DNA of 64,000 bases. Source: RGIG9060 sp052173655. Its GTDB lineage: Bacteria; Spirochaetota; Spirochaetia; Treponematales; Treponemataceae. Below the pieces are notes generated by a model that did no database searches, was not told the DNA's origin, and saw nothing but the letters and a program-made list of their open reading frames with translations. The stretch covers positions 186,001-250,000 of the forward strand of contig JBQMYD010000001.1 in NCBI GenBank assembly GCA_052173655.1, written 5' to 3'. The position numbers were made by a program, and so were the translations under genes. Shown here piece by piece: positions 32,582-42,141 of this stretch (position 1 is the stretch's first letter; each line of letters begins with the position of its first letter).

Positions 32582-33634
32582 ATGAATCTTGAGTTTTATA
32601 AAGATAAAAAAGTTTTTATAACCGGACATACAGGTTTTAAAGGAACTTGGCTTTGTAGAATTTTAACGTATGCAGGTGCTGTTGTTACTGGATACTCTCT
32701 GGAAGCACCTACAAATCCCTGTCTTTTTGAAAAAACTGAAACATCTTTACAAATGAATTCGATAATTGCGGATGTGCGTAACAGAGAAAAACTTGTTAAA
32801 ACCGTTCGGCAAGTAAAGCCTGAAATTGTTTTTCATCTTGCAGCACAGCCTATTGTACGTACAAGCTATAAAGAGCCGGTTGAAACTTATGAAACGAATG
32901 TAATGGGAACCGTAAATATTTTAGAAGCAATACGGAATTGTCCAAGTGTAAAAAGTTTTGTAAATGTAACAACCGACAAAGTTTATAAAAACAAAGAATG
33001 GTTTTGGGGCTATCGTGAAGATGAACAGCTTTGCGGTTTTGATCCATATTCAAACAGTAAAAGTTGCAGTGAACTTGTAACTTACAGTTATAAAAATTCA
33101 TTTTTTGATGAAAAAAATACAGCAATAAGTACTGCCCGCAGTGGAAATGTAATCGGAGGCGGAGATTATGCCTTAGACAGGATTATTCCGGACTGTATAA
33201 GAGCTGTAAAAGACGGAAAGAATATTGTTCTACGCAATCCGAATTCAACACGCCCTTATCAGCATGTTTTAGAATGCTTAAGGGGATATCTTATGCTTGC
33301 AAGTATTCAATACGAAAATCCGGAAATTGCAGGCAGTTTTAATTTCGGACCGGATGATGAAAGTTGTGTAACAACCGGTCAGCTTGCAGAGCTTTTTTGT
33401 AAATATTGGGGAAATGGTGTAAAATGGATTAATATTTCGGAAAGTTCGGCACCTCATGAGGCTAACTTTTTAAAACTTCAGTGTGAAAAATCAAAAAAAA
33501 TACTTAATTGGTATCCAAAATGGACAATAAAAACTGCCGTTGAAAAAATTGTGGAATGGGAAAAAGCCGTACAAAGTGGAGTTTTTGAAGCGGAAATTAC
33601 AGACAAGCAAATTAAGGAATATTTTGAAAATTAA
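32582..33634 (+). CDS. rfbG: CDP-glucose 4,6-dehydratase
   Basis: A 350-residue short-chain dehydrogenase producing CDP-4-keto-6-deoxyglucose. GHTGFKGTWL (15-24) binds NAD, and VTTDKVYKNKEW and the catalytic YSNSKSCSE (YxxxK) follow. RSGNVIGGGDYALDRIIPD and RPYQHVLECLRGYL are diagnostic of RfbG. It sits between rfbF and rfbH with gaps of two and about 14 bases, so the three steps are one operon. Confidence 0.96.
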   Translation: MNLEFYKDKKVFITGHTGFKGTWLCRILTYAGAVVTGYSLEAPTNPCLFEKTETSLQMNSIIADVRNREKLVKTVRQVKPEIVFHLAAQPIVRTSYKEPVETYETNVMGTVNILEAIRNCPSVKSFVNVTTDKVYKNKEWFWGYREDEQLCGFDPYSNSKSCSELVTYSYKNSFFDEKNTAISTARSGNVIGGGDYALDRIIPDCIRAVKDGKNIVLRNPNSTRPYQHVLECLRGYLMLASIQYENPEIAGSFNFGPDDESCVTTGQLAELFCKYWGNGVKWINISESSAPHEANFLKLQCEKSKKILNWYPKWTIKTAVEKIVEWEKAVQSGVFEAEITDKQIKEYFEN

Positions 33635-33648
33635 TTTTGGAGAAAATA

Positions 33649-34977
33649 ATGTTTGAAAATATGACAAAACAGGAAGCTGTAAACAACATTTTAGACAGTG
33701 TAAAAGAATATTACAAAAAATTTATGATAAAAAGCGATTATCAGGATGGACAGCGTATCAGTTATGCATCTAGAGTTTTTGATGAAAAAGAAATGATGAA
33801 CTTGGTGGATTCTTCCTTGGAGTTTTGGCTTACAAGCGGCAGATATACGGAAAAGTTTGAAAAAGAATTAGCAGACTATTTGAACGTTCCCTATTGTTCC
33901 CTTGTAAACAGTGGGAGTTCTGCAAATCTTTTGGCTTTTATGGTTTTGACATCCCCTCTTTTAAAAGAAAAACAAATAAAACGGGGTGATGAAGTTATTA
34001 CTGTTGCATGCGGTTTTCCTACGACAGTAACTCCAATTTTGCAATACGGAGCGGTTCCCGTTTTTGTTGACGTTACGATACCGCAGTACAATATAGACGT
34101 AAATGAGCTTGAAAAAGCCTTGAGTTCAAAAACAAAGGCGGTAATGATTGCTCATACTTTAGGAAATCCTTTTGATATAAAATCTGTAAAAGAATTTTGC
34201 GAAAAACATAATCTTTGGCTTGTAGAAGATAACTGTGATGCTTTAGGATCGACCTATACGATTGACGGGGTAAAAAAATTTACAGGAACATGGGGTGATA
34301 TAGGAACTTCAAGTTTTTATCCTCCGCATCACATGACTATGGGTGAAGGAGGAGCCGTTTATACAAGCGATCCTCTTTTGTACAAAATTTGTCGTTCATT
34401 TAGAGATTGGGGACGTGATTGTGTATGTCCGAGCGGAGTTGATAATCTTTGTAAACACAGGTTTGACAGACAATTCGGTACGCTTCCTTTAGGTTATGAC
34501 CATAAGTATACATACAGCCATTTCGGTTATAATTTAAAAGCAACGGATATGCAGGCTGCAATAGGTTGTGCACAACTTGAAAAATTTCCGTCGTTTGTTG
34601 AAAAACGAAAATTAAATTTTGCTCGTCTTCATAAAGCACTTGAATGCTTAGAAAATAAACTGATTCTTCCTCAAGCGTTGGAAAACTCTGATCCTAGCTG
34701 GTTCGGATTTTTGATTACTTGTAAAGACGGTGTAAATAAAACTGAATTGGTAAAAAAAATCGAAAGTGCAAATATTCAAACGAGAGCCCTTTTTGCAGGA
34801 AATTTAACCAGACATCCGTGTTTTGACCAAATACGAGAAACTGATGCGTACCGTGTGATAGGAAAATTGGAAGTAACCGATAGAATAATGAAAGATACTT
34901 TTTGGGTCGGCGTTTATCCGGGGATGAGTGATACAATGATTGACAGAATGGCAAAAGTAATTAAGGAAAGTTTATAA
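33649..34977 (+). CDS. rfbH: CDP-4-keto-6-deoxyglucose 3-dehydrase (E1)
   Basis: A 442-residue enzyme of the DegT/aminotransferase superfamily that removes the C3 hydroxyl of CDP-4-keto-6-deoxyglucose. In this family the PLP-lysine is replaced by histidine, seen here in YPPHHMTMGEGGAV. Cysteines in DCVCPSGVDNLCKHR fit the [2Fe-2S] site. LVNSGSSANLLA marks the cofactor pocket. I use the ATG at 33649, with GGAG six bases upstream, not the TTG at 33637. Its usual reductase partner (E3, RfbI/AscD type) is not found in the window. Confidence 0.95.
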   Translation: MFENMTKQEAVNNILDSVKEYYKKFMIKSDYQDGQRISYASRVFDEKEMMNLVDSSLEFWLTSGRYTEKFEKELADYLNVPYCSLVNSGSSANLLAFMVLTSPLLKEKQIKRGDEVITVACGFPTTVTPILQYGAVPVFVDVTIPQYNIDVNELEKALSSKTKAVMIAHTLGNPFDIKSVKEFCEKHNLWLVEDNCDALGSTYTIDGVKKFTGTWGDIGTSSFYPPHHMTMGEGGAVYTSDPLLYKICRSFRDWGRDCVCPSGVDNLCKHRFDRQFGTLPLGYDHKYTYSHFGYNLKATDMQAAIGCAQLEKFPSFVEKRKLNFARLHKALECLENKLILPQALENSDPSWFGFLITCKDGVNKTELVKKIESANIQTRALFAGNLTRHPCFDQIRETDAYRVIGKLEVTDRIMKDTFWVGVYPGMSDTMIDRMAKVIKESL

Positions 34978-34979
34978 AA

Positions 34980-36320
34980 GTGAAAAAAGTCATAACTTAC
35001 GGCTCCTTTGATTTGTTTCATCAAGGGCATTATAATTTATTAAAAAGAGCTAAGGAACTTGGAGACTATCTTATTGTAGGTATTACTACTGAACATTACG
35101 ATGAAGACAGGGGAAAGCTTAATATAGTCGATTCTATTGTTGATCGCATTGAAAATGTAAAAAAAACGGGTTTTGCCGATCTAATAATTCTTGAAGATCA
35201 TGTAGGACAAAAAATCGAAGATATACAAAAATACGGAATAAGTGTTTTTACGGTAGGTTCCGATTGGGAAGGAAAATTTGATTACATAAAGCCTTATTGT
35301 GAAGTTGTATATCTTCCGCGTACAAAAGATATTTCTTCAACTCAGATTAGAAATGCAAAGAATGCCATTACAAGAATTGGAATAATCGGAACAGGAAGAA
35401 TTGCAGGACGCTTTGTGCCGGAATCTCGTTTTGTAAGCGGTATTTTAGCAACAGGAGTATATAATCCTCACATTGAAAGTGCAAAAAACTTTGCACAAAC
35501 ACATCAGCTTGATTTTGCTACCGATAATCTGGATGAATTTTTTGACCAAATAGATGCAGTGTACGTTGCGTCTCCTCATGAGTTTCACTACTCTTATACA
35601 AAAAATGCCTTAGAACACGGAAAAAATGTTCTTTGCGAAAAGCCGTTGTGTTTTAGTAAAAAAGAAGCCGAAGAACTTTTTGAAATTGCAAGATCAAAAA
35701 ATCTTGTTCTTTTAGAAGCTATAAAAACAGCATATTGCCCCGGTTTTAATCAGCTTTTGGGAATTGCCCGAAGTGGTGTTATAGGTGAAATTTATGATGT
35801 AGAAGCCTGCTTTACCAGATTGACTCCTGCAGGTAAACGTGAAGTTGAAGATACTAAATACGGTGGAAGTTTTACGGAATTTGGAAGTTACTCTCTTTTG
35901 CCTATCATAAAATTGATGGGAAAAGATTATAAAGAGATTAGATTTGAAAGTGTTAATGCAAAAAACGGTATTGATTTATACACAAAAGCATTTTTTAAGT
36001 ATGAAAACGGTTTTGCAATGACAAAAAATGGATTAGGTGTAAAATCTGAGGGGCAATTGATTATTTCCGGTGAAAAAGGATACATACTAGTTCCGTCTCC
36101 TTGGTGGCTTACACAATATTTTGAAGTCCGTTATGAAGATTCGAGCAAAATTGAACGCTATTCAACTAAATATTTAAGCTCCGGTTTACGCTATGAAATA
36201 AGTGATTTTGTTCATTTGATAAACGGCTCTAAACAGTTGATTTACAAGCTTTCTGCCGGTGAATCTATTGTTATTGCACAAATTATGGAAGAATTTATTG
36301 AAAAACGCAAAATCCGTTAA
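34980..36320 (+). CDS. TagD-like cytidylyltransferase fused to a Gfo/Idh/MocA oxidoreductase
   Basis: A 446-residue two-domain protein. Residues 1-132 are a glycerol-3-phosphate-type cytidylyltransferase with GSFDLFHQGH (HxGH motif) and DISSTQIRN. Residues about 134-446 are a Gfo/Idh/MocA dehydrogenase with GIIGTGRIAG and CEKPLCFSKKEAE. The first domain would make CDP-glycerol or a related CDP-alditol; the second an NAD(P)-dependent oxidation or reduction of a sugar or polyol. The start is GTG at 34980, with AAGGAAAG upstream, two bases after rfbH. The fusion suggests consecutive steps on one precursor, but the substrate is not evident. Confidence 0.85.
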   Translation: MKKVITYGSFDLFHQGHYNLLKRAKELGDYLIVGITTEHYDEDRGKLNIVDSIVDRIENVKKTGFADLIILEDHVGQKIEDIQKYGISVFTVGSDWEGKFDYIKPYCEVVYLPRTKDISSTQIRNAKNAITRIGIIGTGRIAGRFVPESRFVSGILATGVYNPHIESAKNFAQTHQLDFATDNLDEFFDQIDAVYVASPHEFHYSYTKNALEHGKNVLCEKPLCFSKKEAEELFEIARSKNLVLLEAIKTAYCPGFNQLLGIARSGVIGEIYDVEACFTRLTPAGKREVEDTKYGGSFTEFGSYSLLPIIKLMGKDYKEIRFESVNAKNGIDLYTKAFFKYENGFAMTKNGLGVKSEGQLIISGEKGYILVPSPWWLTQYFEVRYEDSSKIERYSTKYLSSGLRYEISDFVHLINGSKQLIYKLSAGESIVIAQIMEEFIEKRKIR

Positions 36321-36381
36321 GTTTTTTTTCTTTTTTTTATTCTTTGTTTTTATTGATCTTTTATTCATTTGGGGGAATGAA

Positions 36382-38463
36382 ATGAAAGTAAATATTTGGG
36401 CACATAGAGGCTGTTGCTATAATTATCCTGAAAATACTCTAAAAGCATTTGAACAAGCATGTAAACTTGATATAACCGGAATTGAACTTGATATTCAGCT
36501 TACAAAGGATAACAAAGTTGTTGTAATTCATGATGAAAAAGTTGACAGAACAACAAATGGTAAAGGGTATGTAAAAGATTTTACACTAAAACAGTTAAAA
36601 AAATTAAAAACAGCAGGAAGACAAAAAATTCCAACGATAGAAGAGGTTTTTGTGCTTGTAAAACCTTATTGCAAAAAAAACGGTCTTTTAATAAATATTG
36701 AACTGAAAACAAATAAAATACGCTATGAAGGCATTGAAGATATAATTTTGAATCTTGTAAAAGAGTATGATTTGGAACCTTTTATCATATATTCTTCTTT
36801 CAATCCTGATTCAATCATTTACATTAAGGAAAAAAATCCTCAAGCAAAAACTGCAATTCTCATACCTTCAGAAAAAGAATGTTTGGAATTTTCTAAAAAA
36901 TATAAGGTTGATGCTCTTCATCCTTATATAAAAAAACTTGATGTACATAATATACGGCAAAAAACAGATTTACCTATACGTACTTACGGAGCTTTAGAAT
37001 CTTTTTATCCTGAAAAACAGTCTTTTGAAATACTTGATCTTGAAGAACTTTCATTAAAAGGAATTACCGATATTTTTACAAACATAAGCGAGTATTATGT
37101 TTGTAAAAATTTTAGGGCAAAAATTAGTCCCGATTTTATCATAGGTTCGAAAATTGATTCTAAAACGGGATTTTTTAATAAATGTGGCAATGAAGTAATG
37201 TGTGATTATGAGTTTTATCCGGTTAGAAAAGGTGATAAAATTTTTTTTGATGCTTACGGTTATGAATACAAATTTGCTCATTATACCGGAGAAATAGACC
37301 CGAAATATATTCACGAATACTGTTATCAAGAAGAGCAAAGTTGGACAAAATACGATAAAAATTTAATTGACCGCAAGGCACAAGATAAATGTATTTCTTG
37401 GAAAAATACTTCGTACACAATAAAAGAAGACGGTTTTATACGTCTTGAAGTAAGGCATATTTCCGGAAACCCTCTCAGTATGTCTGATAAAGTATACATA
37501 AAAAATAGAATTTACATAGACTGCTTAAAAGAATCTTATAAAAGAAAGTCTTATTTTGATGAAGAGATAGAGAAAGTTTCAGAAAAAGTGAATAAACTTA
37601 AAAGTCCTGATAAAATTATATTTGGACTTATGAGTGATAGTCATTATACGATAAATGACGGATGGAAGGATACAATACATAACGTGCAGTGTGTAAATAA
37701 TCGTGTAGGTTTTGACGGTTTTATTCACTTAGGTGATTTTACAGACGGAATTACTCCTCTTTATGTTACTCAAAAATATACCGGCAGGATTATATCTGAA
37801 CTGAAAGCGATCGGGGTGCCCTTTTATTGTGTTATAGGAAATCACGATTCAAATTATTTTAAAGGTAATCCTGAAAAAATGAGTGAACTTCAGCAAAGTC
37901 AGTGGTATTTGAATAAAGATTTGCCTTATTATTACGAGGATTTTTTAGACTACAAGTTACGTGTTGTATTTTTAGCTTCATATGATCCTACCGGACTTAC
38001 TCAGGAAACACGCTATGGGTTTTCGGATAAAGAAGTTGAATGGGTAAATAAGATTCTGAGTGAAACTCCAAATGATTTTAAAGTCTTGTTTTGCAGTCAT
38101 GTTCCTATTTTACCGAAAATGCATTTTTGGAGTAAGGATATTCGTAACAGCCTGAAACTAATAAAGATTATTGAAAAATTCAATATTGAAAGACAGAAAA
38201 AAGGAATTATAGGGTTTATTCATGGGCACAACCATTGTGATCAAATTAATACGGACTTGAGTTTTCCGATAGTTTCAATAGGCTGCAATAAATGCGAGGA
38301 TTTTCAAGATAAAAAACCTTTAGATAGTACAACATATGAAAGGAAAATGGGAACTTTGACTCAAGATTTATGGGATGTAATGTTAATCGATACAAAAAAC
38401 TGTACTTTAGAATTTGTGCGTTTCGGTGCGGGAATTGACCGAAGTATTGGAATAAAAAACTGA
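36382..38463 (+). CDS. Glycerophosphodiester phosphodiesterase fused to a calcineurin-like phosphoesterase
   Basis: A 693-residue protein. Residues about 1-235 are a GDPD domain with WAHRGCCYNYPENT, GIELDIQ and VVIHDEKVDRTT. Residues about 240-400 are of unknown fold. Residues about 412-680 are a metallophosphoesterase with LMSDSH, HLGDFTD, IGNHDSN, FCSHVP and FIHGHNH, all five metal motifs. The ATG at 36382 has a GGGGGAA site; a longer frame would overlap the previous gene. No signal peptide is seen. Beside CDP-glycerol genes it may recycle or edit glycerophosphate units, an inference from context. Both catalytic domains appear intact. Confidence 0.85.
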   Translation: MKVNIWAHRGCCYNYPENTLKAFEQACKLDITGIELDIQLTKDNKVVVIHDEKVDRTTNGKGYVKDFTLKQLKKLKTAGRQKIPTIEEVFVLVKPYCKKNGLLINIELKTNKIRYEGIEDIILNLVKEYDLEPFIIYSSFNPDSIIYIKEKNPQAKTAILIPSEKECLEFSKKYKVDALHPYIKKLDVHNIRQKTDLPIRTYGALESFYPEKQSFEILDLEELSLKGITDIFTNISEYYVCKNFRAKISPDFIIGSKIDSKTGFFNKCGNEVMCDYEFYPVRKGDKIFFDAYGYEYKFAHYTGEIDPKYIHEYCYQEEQSWTKYDKNLIDRKAQDKCISWKNTSYTIKEDGFIRLEVRHISGNPLSMSDKVYIKNRIYIDCLKESYKRKSYFDEEIEKVSEKVNKLKSPDKIIFGLMSDSHYTINDGWKDTIHNVQCVNNRVGFDGFIHLGDFTDGITPLYVTQKYTGRIISELKAIGVPFYCVIGNHDSNYFKGNPEKMSELQQSQWYLNKDLPYYYEDFLDYKLRVVFLASYDPTGLTQETRYGFSDKEVEWVNKILSETPNDFKVLFCSHVPILPKMHFWSKDIRNSLKLIKIIEKFNIERQKKGIIGFIHGHNHCDQINTDLSFPIVSIGCNKCEDFQDKKPLDSTTYERKMGTLTQDLWDVMLIDTKNCTLEFVRFGAGIDRSIGIKN

Positions 38464-38486
38464 GCGATACTGTTGGAGTTGAGTTT

Positions 38487-39605
38487 ATGAAGTTTTTTGC
38501 CGTTTTAGCTGTTTTATTTTTTGCTATTTTTAATTTTACCGGAAGTTGTGCTTTAACGTGTTTTGCACTTATAGGTTTTGTTGAAGGTATTGTTTTTTTT
38601 GCAGATAAAGATTTTAACAGACCGTATAAATTTATTCGCCGTAAAGTAACAAGACTTTTGTTTCCGTTTTTTTGCTGGAATTTTATTTTCGGTTTTATTT
38701 GTTTTTTACTAAAATTTGCAGGTTTTGGAATCGGTAATGAATTTAATTTAAAAAATCTTTTTATCAGTCCTATTTTTAACGGCTATCAATTCGGTTTTAA
38801 TGCAGCAGCGTGGTTTATTTTTCCGCTTTTTATTACACAAATGATAAATGTTCTTTTACGCTTTTCAATAAAAAAACTTTATTCACTAATTGATAAACGC
38901 ATCATTGAATCTGTTTTGTTTTTTTTAGCTTTTTTGCAAGGTTTGTTAGGATTTTATCTTGCATGCCTTGTTTCAAACAAAGGTTTTATGCTTGTACTTG
39001 AGCGATGTTCTTTTTTTATTTTGTTTTTTTCACTCGGAACTTTTTATAGCCAAGTTGCAAAGGAAATTTTAAATAAACGGAAAGTTATTTTTCATCTTTT
39101 TTTTACGGTAGTTTTGTTTGTCTTACTTTTTTTATTAATTTGTATAAAAAACGGAATTCCACAATACCCTATTCCATGGGCAATTTATAACAGCAGATTT
39201 TTTCCCATCATTACGTCTTTTATTATAATAGGAATTTTTGTTGAAATAACGGAAATTTTGGGCACAGGATTTACGGCTTTTGTTGAAAAGAATTTTATCG
39301 TAACACTGTTTTTTGAATGTAGATTTACAATTGCTAATTGTTTTTTATTTGTAACTTTTATTCTTACAACGTTTTTTGCCGTTTTTCATAAATTTTTAGG
39401 TTTGCTTTCGGATTTTAATTGGTTAAGTTACAAAACGGATATTTTTTATTTTTATCTTCCACAAAATCAATGGCAGATTTTGATTTTTTATTTTATTATG
39501 GCTACTGTAATTCCTGTGATTGTTCATAAATTAATCGAAAAAGTTGCTAAGCGGATTTTTAAACTTTTTTTTAATAATGGTTATAAAATGGAAAAATTAC
39601 GATGA
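38487..39605 (+). CDS. Acyltransferase-3-like membrane protein
   Basis: A 372-residue polytopic protein with about ten helices resembling the acyltransferase-3 family that O-acylates surface sugars. FIRRKVTRLLFPFFCWNF (about 51-68) matches the family's 'KRxxRLxxPYxxW' loop after helix 2. Helix 1 (MKFFAVLAVLFFAIF) lacks the histidine that normally ends that helix in active members. A GGAG site precedes the ATG. It lies between the GDPD fusion and the TagF-like gene. Compare the second family member at 59830, which keeps the histidine. Confidence 0.7.
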   Translation: MKFFAVLAVLFFAIFNFTGSCALTCFALIGFVEGIVFFADKDFNRPYKFIRRKVTRLLFPFFCWNFIFGFICFLLKFAGFGIGNEFNLKNLFISPIFNGYQFGFNAAAWFIFPLFITQMINVLLRFSIKKLYSLIDKRIIESVLFFLAFLQGLLGFYLACLVSNKGFMLVLERCSFFILFFSLGTFYSQVAKEILNKRKVIFHLFFTVVLFVLLFLLICIKNGIPQYPIPWAIYNSRFFPIITSFIIIGIFVEITEILGTGFTAFVEKNFIVTLFFECRFTIANCFLFVTFILTTFFAVFHKFLGLLSDFNWLSYKTDIFYFYLPQNQWQILIFYFIMATVIPVIVHKLIEKVAKRIFKLFFNNGYKMEKLR

Positions 39606-39636
39606 GTAAAAATATTCTATGTAAGGGTCTGAAATA

Positions 39637-42093
39637 ATGAAGTCTACTTTTGAAAAAAAATATGACAAAAAAGAACAAAAATATATAAGAATGCGTAGAC
39701 TTAAAGCTTTTTTTGAATCCTTGTTTTTTTATTTGTGCAGAATTTTTCCAATTGATAAAAATCTTATTAGTGTTTGCACTTTTGAAGGAAAAGGCGGTTT
39801 TGGTTGTAACCCAAAATATGTAGTAGAAGAACTTCACAGACGTAATAAAAATTATAAATTTGTTTGGTTTGTAAATGATTTGACTCGTCCAATGCCAGAA
39901 TATGTAAAAAAGGTTTCTCATACTTTGTGGAGCAGAGCGTATTGGCTTTCAAAATCAAAAATTTGGCTTGATAATTATCGTAAGCCATACGGAACAATAA
40001 AACGAAAAGGACAATATTATCTTAATTTAAATCACTACACTATTGGGATAAAGTGTACAGGTTTGTACCGTGGGGACGGATTTAGCAAAATGGCATATCT
40101 TGTAAGCAAAAATGATTCCGATATGGTAGACGACTTTGTAATTGACTCTCTTTGGTGTGAAAAGATAAGTTCCAAAGCTCTAGTGTACAATGGTACTTAT
40201 TTAAAAACAGGTGCTCCAAGATGTGATGTTCTTTACGGGGATAGGAGCGATTACAAAAAAAAATTTAGAAAAAAGCATAATTTGCCGGAAAATGCAAAAG
40301 TTTTACTGTTTGCACCTACTTTTAGAGAGGGTGCTCAAAACGGAAAACGTTTTGTTTTTAGTGAAAATTGGACAATTGATTTTAACCGCCTTATTAAAAA
40401 TCTTGAAACAAAATTCAAAGGAGAATGGTATATATGTATCAGAGTTCATCCTCAGCTTGCTTCTCAGTTTAAACAAAACGAAAAAAATATAAATTGTGCT
40501 AAATTAATTGACGAAAGCTATGCGGATGATATGTATGAAATTCTTGCAGGAATGGATGCTTATATCAGTGATTATTCTTCAGCATGCTTTGAAGCCGGAT
40601 TTGCGAAAATTCCCGTTTTTTTGTATGCTGATGACATTGAAAGATATACTTGTAGTCGTGGTAATCTTATGTGGAATATGAGTACGGAAAAACGGAATGA
40701 TGTTCCGAATAATAAGGAAATAACGGGCGATTTTGATGTAAAAATGCCATTTACAGTTGCTACAAATAATGAAGAACTTGAGCGTGATATTTTTTCTTTT
40801 AATAAGGGAAATTATGAAGAAAACTTGGATACCTTTTATAAAAATTTGGGTTTGGTATTCAATGGAAATGCAAGTGCAAAATTAGCTGACAAAATAGAGG
40901 AAAAGGTAAACATAGAGAAAATAAAACCTCTGTTATCAGTGATTGTACCTGTTTATAATGTAGAACAATATTTGCATCGTTGTTTAGATAATTTAATAAA
41001 TCAAACTTATAAAAATTTAGAAATTATTTTGGTTGACGACGGTTCAACAGATAGTTCCGGAAAAATTTGTGATGAGTATGCACAAAAAGATTCAAGAATT
41101 ATTGTCATTCACAAAGAAAACGGAGGTTTGGTTACTGCACGGAAAGCCGGTATTAATAAAGCAACTGGCATTTTTGCAATTCATTTAGACAGCGATGACT
41201 GGATTGAAATAAATGCATATGAAGAGATGATGAAATATGCAGTGAAATATGATTGTGATATTGTTACTTCTGGTTGTTTAAGAGATTATGGGAACTATGT
41301 TTTGCAAGAATACGAAAATTCAGAAAAAGGGTTTTATGAAGGAACAAAGCTTTTAGAGTTAAAATCAAATTTAATTTCCATAGACACTTTTTTCAAAAGT
41401 AATCTGTCAATCCATATATATAATAAGTTAATGAAAAAAGATTATTTAAAATTTTGGACGAATAAAATTGATAATTTTATCACTATAGGAGAAGATGCAG
41501 CAGTTGTCTATCCAGCTATTTTAAATGCAAAAACACTATATGTAACGGAAAAAAATTATTATCATTATTGTTTAAGAGGTGATTCTCTTATGGGTACTAA
41601 GAATAAAACGGCAGATAATAGATTAAAAATCTTTTTAGATAACTTACAGATTGAATTTTTTAATGCAAAAGCAAATGTAAAAAATGCTCTGGTTCAATTT
41701 GAAGTATTAAAAATGTATTATATGTTACTTAGAAATCCGGAACTTATTATTAATCATGATGGTTTATGTTTATTTCCTTTTGGAAATGTAAAAAAAGAAG
41801 AAAAAATTGTTTTGTATGGTGCAGGAAAATTTGGGAATGCTTTATATGTTTTATTAAAAAGTATGGGATTGAATATCGTAAGCAGAATTGATAAAAAATA
41901 TCAAAATGAAGTTGATACCCCGGATGTACTAAAAAAAATAGAATACGATAAGATTATTATTGGAGTTCTGATTTATGACGTTATTGAAAATATAAAAACA
42001 GAATTAATAAATAATTATCTTGTCAGTGAAAATTCGATATTGTCGGTTTCTGTGAATTCAATATTAACTCTTGATAAATTAAAATCGAATTAG
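39637..42093 (+). CDS. TagF-like glycerophosphotransferase - GT2 - Rossmann-like module, three-part protein
   Basis: An 818-residue fusion. Residues about 60-410 resemble CDP-glycerol glycerophosphotransferases (TGAPRCDVLYG, LFAPTFREG, IRVHPQ, SDYSSACFEAG). Residues about 429-650 are a GT2 glycosyltransferase (SVIVPVYNVE, LVDDGSTD, LDSDDW). Residues about 720-812 are the Rossmann-like module shared across this locus (IVLYGAGKFGNAL, YDKIIIGVL). The protein would add a glycerophosphate-type unit and a sugar, perhaps successively to one acceptor. The GT2 core is nearly the same as those at 45979 and 48225. An AAGGG site lies upstream. Confidence 0.85.
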   Translation: MKSTFEKKYDKKEQKYIRMRRLKAFFESLFFYLCRIFPIDKNLISVCTFEGKGGFGCNPKYVVEELHRRNKNYKFVWFVNDLTRPMPEYVKKVSHTLWSRAYWLSKSKIWLDNYRKPYGTIKRKGQYYLNLNHYTIGIKCTGLYRGDGFSKMAYLVSKNDSDMVDDFVIDSLWCEKISSKALVYNGTYLKTGAPRCDVLYGDRSDYKKKFRKKHNLPENAKVLLFAPTFREGAQNGKRFVFSENWTIDFNRLIKNLETKFKGEWYICIRVHPQLASQFKQNEKNINCAKLIDESYADDMYEILAGMDAYISDYSSACFEAGFAKIPVFLYADDIERYTCSRGNLMWNMSTEKRNDVPNNKEITGDFDVKMPFTVATNNEELERDIFSFNKGNYEENLDTFYKNLGLVFNGNASAKLADKIEEKVNIEKIKPLLSVIVPVYNVEQYLHRCLDNLINQTYKNLEIILVDDGSTDSSGKICDEYAQKDSRIIVIHKENGGLVTARKAGINKATGIFAIHLDSDDWIEINAYEEMMKYAVKYDCDIVTSGCLRDYGNYVLQEYENSEKGFYEGTKLLELKSNLISIDTFFKSNLSIHIYNKLMKKDYLKFWTNKIDNFITIGEDAAVVYPAILNAKTLYVTEKNYYHYCLRGDSLMGTKNKTADNRLKIFLDNLQIEFFNAKANVKNALVQFEVLKMYYMLLRNPELIINHDGLCLFPFGNVKKEEKIVLYGAGKFGNALYVLLKSMGLNIVSRIDKKYQNEVDTPDVLKKIEYDKIIIGVLIYDVIENIKTELINNYLVSENSILSVSVNSILTLDKLKSN

Positions 42094-42141
42094 TAGAAAA
42101 AAAACTTTGCGATAATATTTAAAATAAGGATTTAGTAAATT

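Noticed and set aside
36259..36381. N-terminal extension of the GDPD fusion with a Phe-rich hydrophobic stretch that could look like a signal anchor
   Set aside because: It overlaps the end of the upstream gene and has no binding site, while the ATG at 36382 has a strong G-rich site and starts directly at the conserved WAHRG region.
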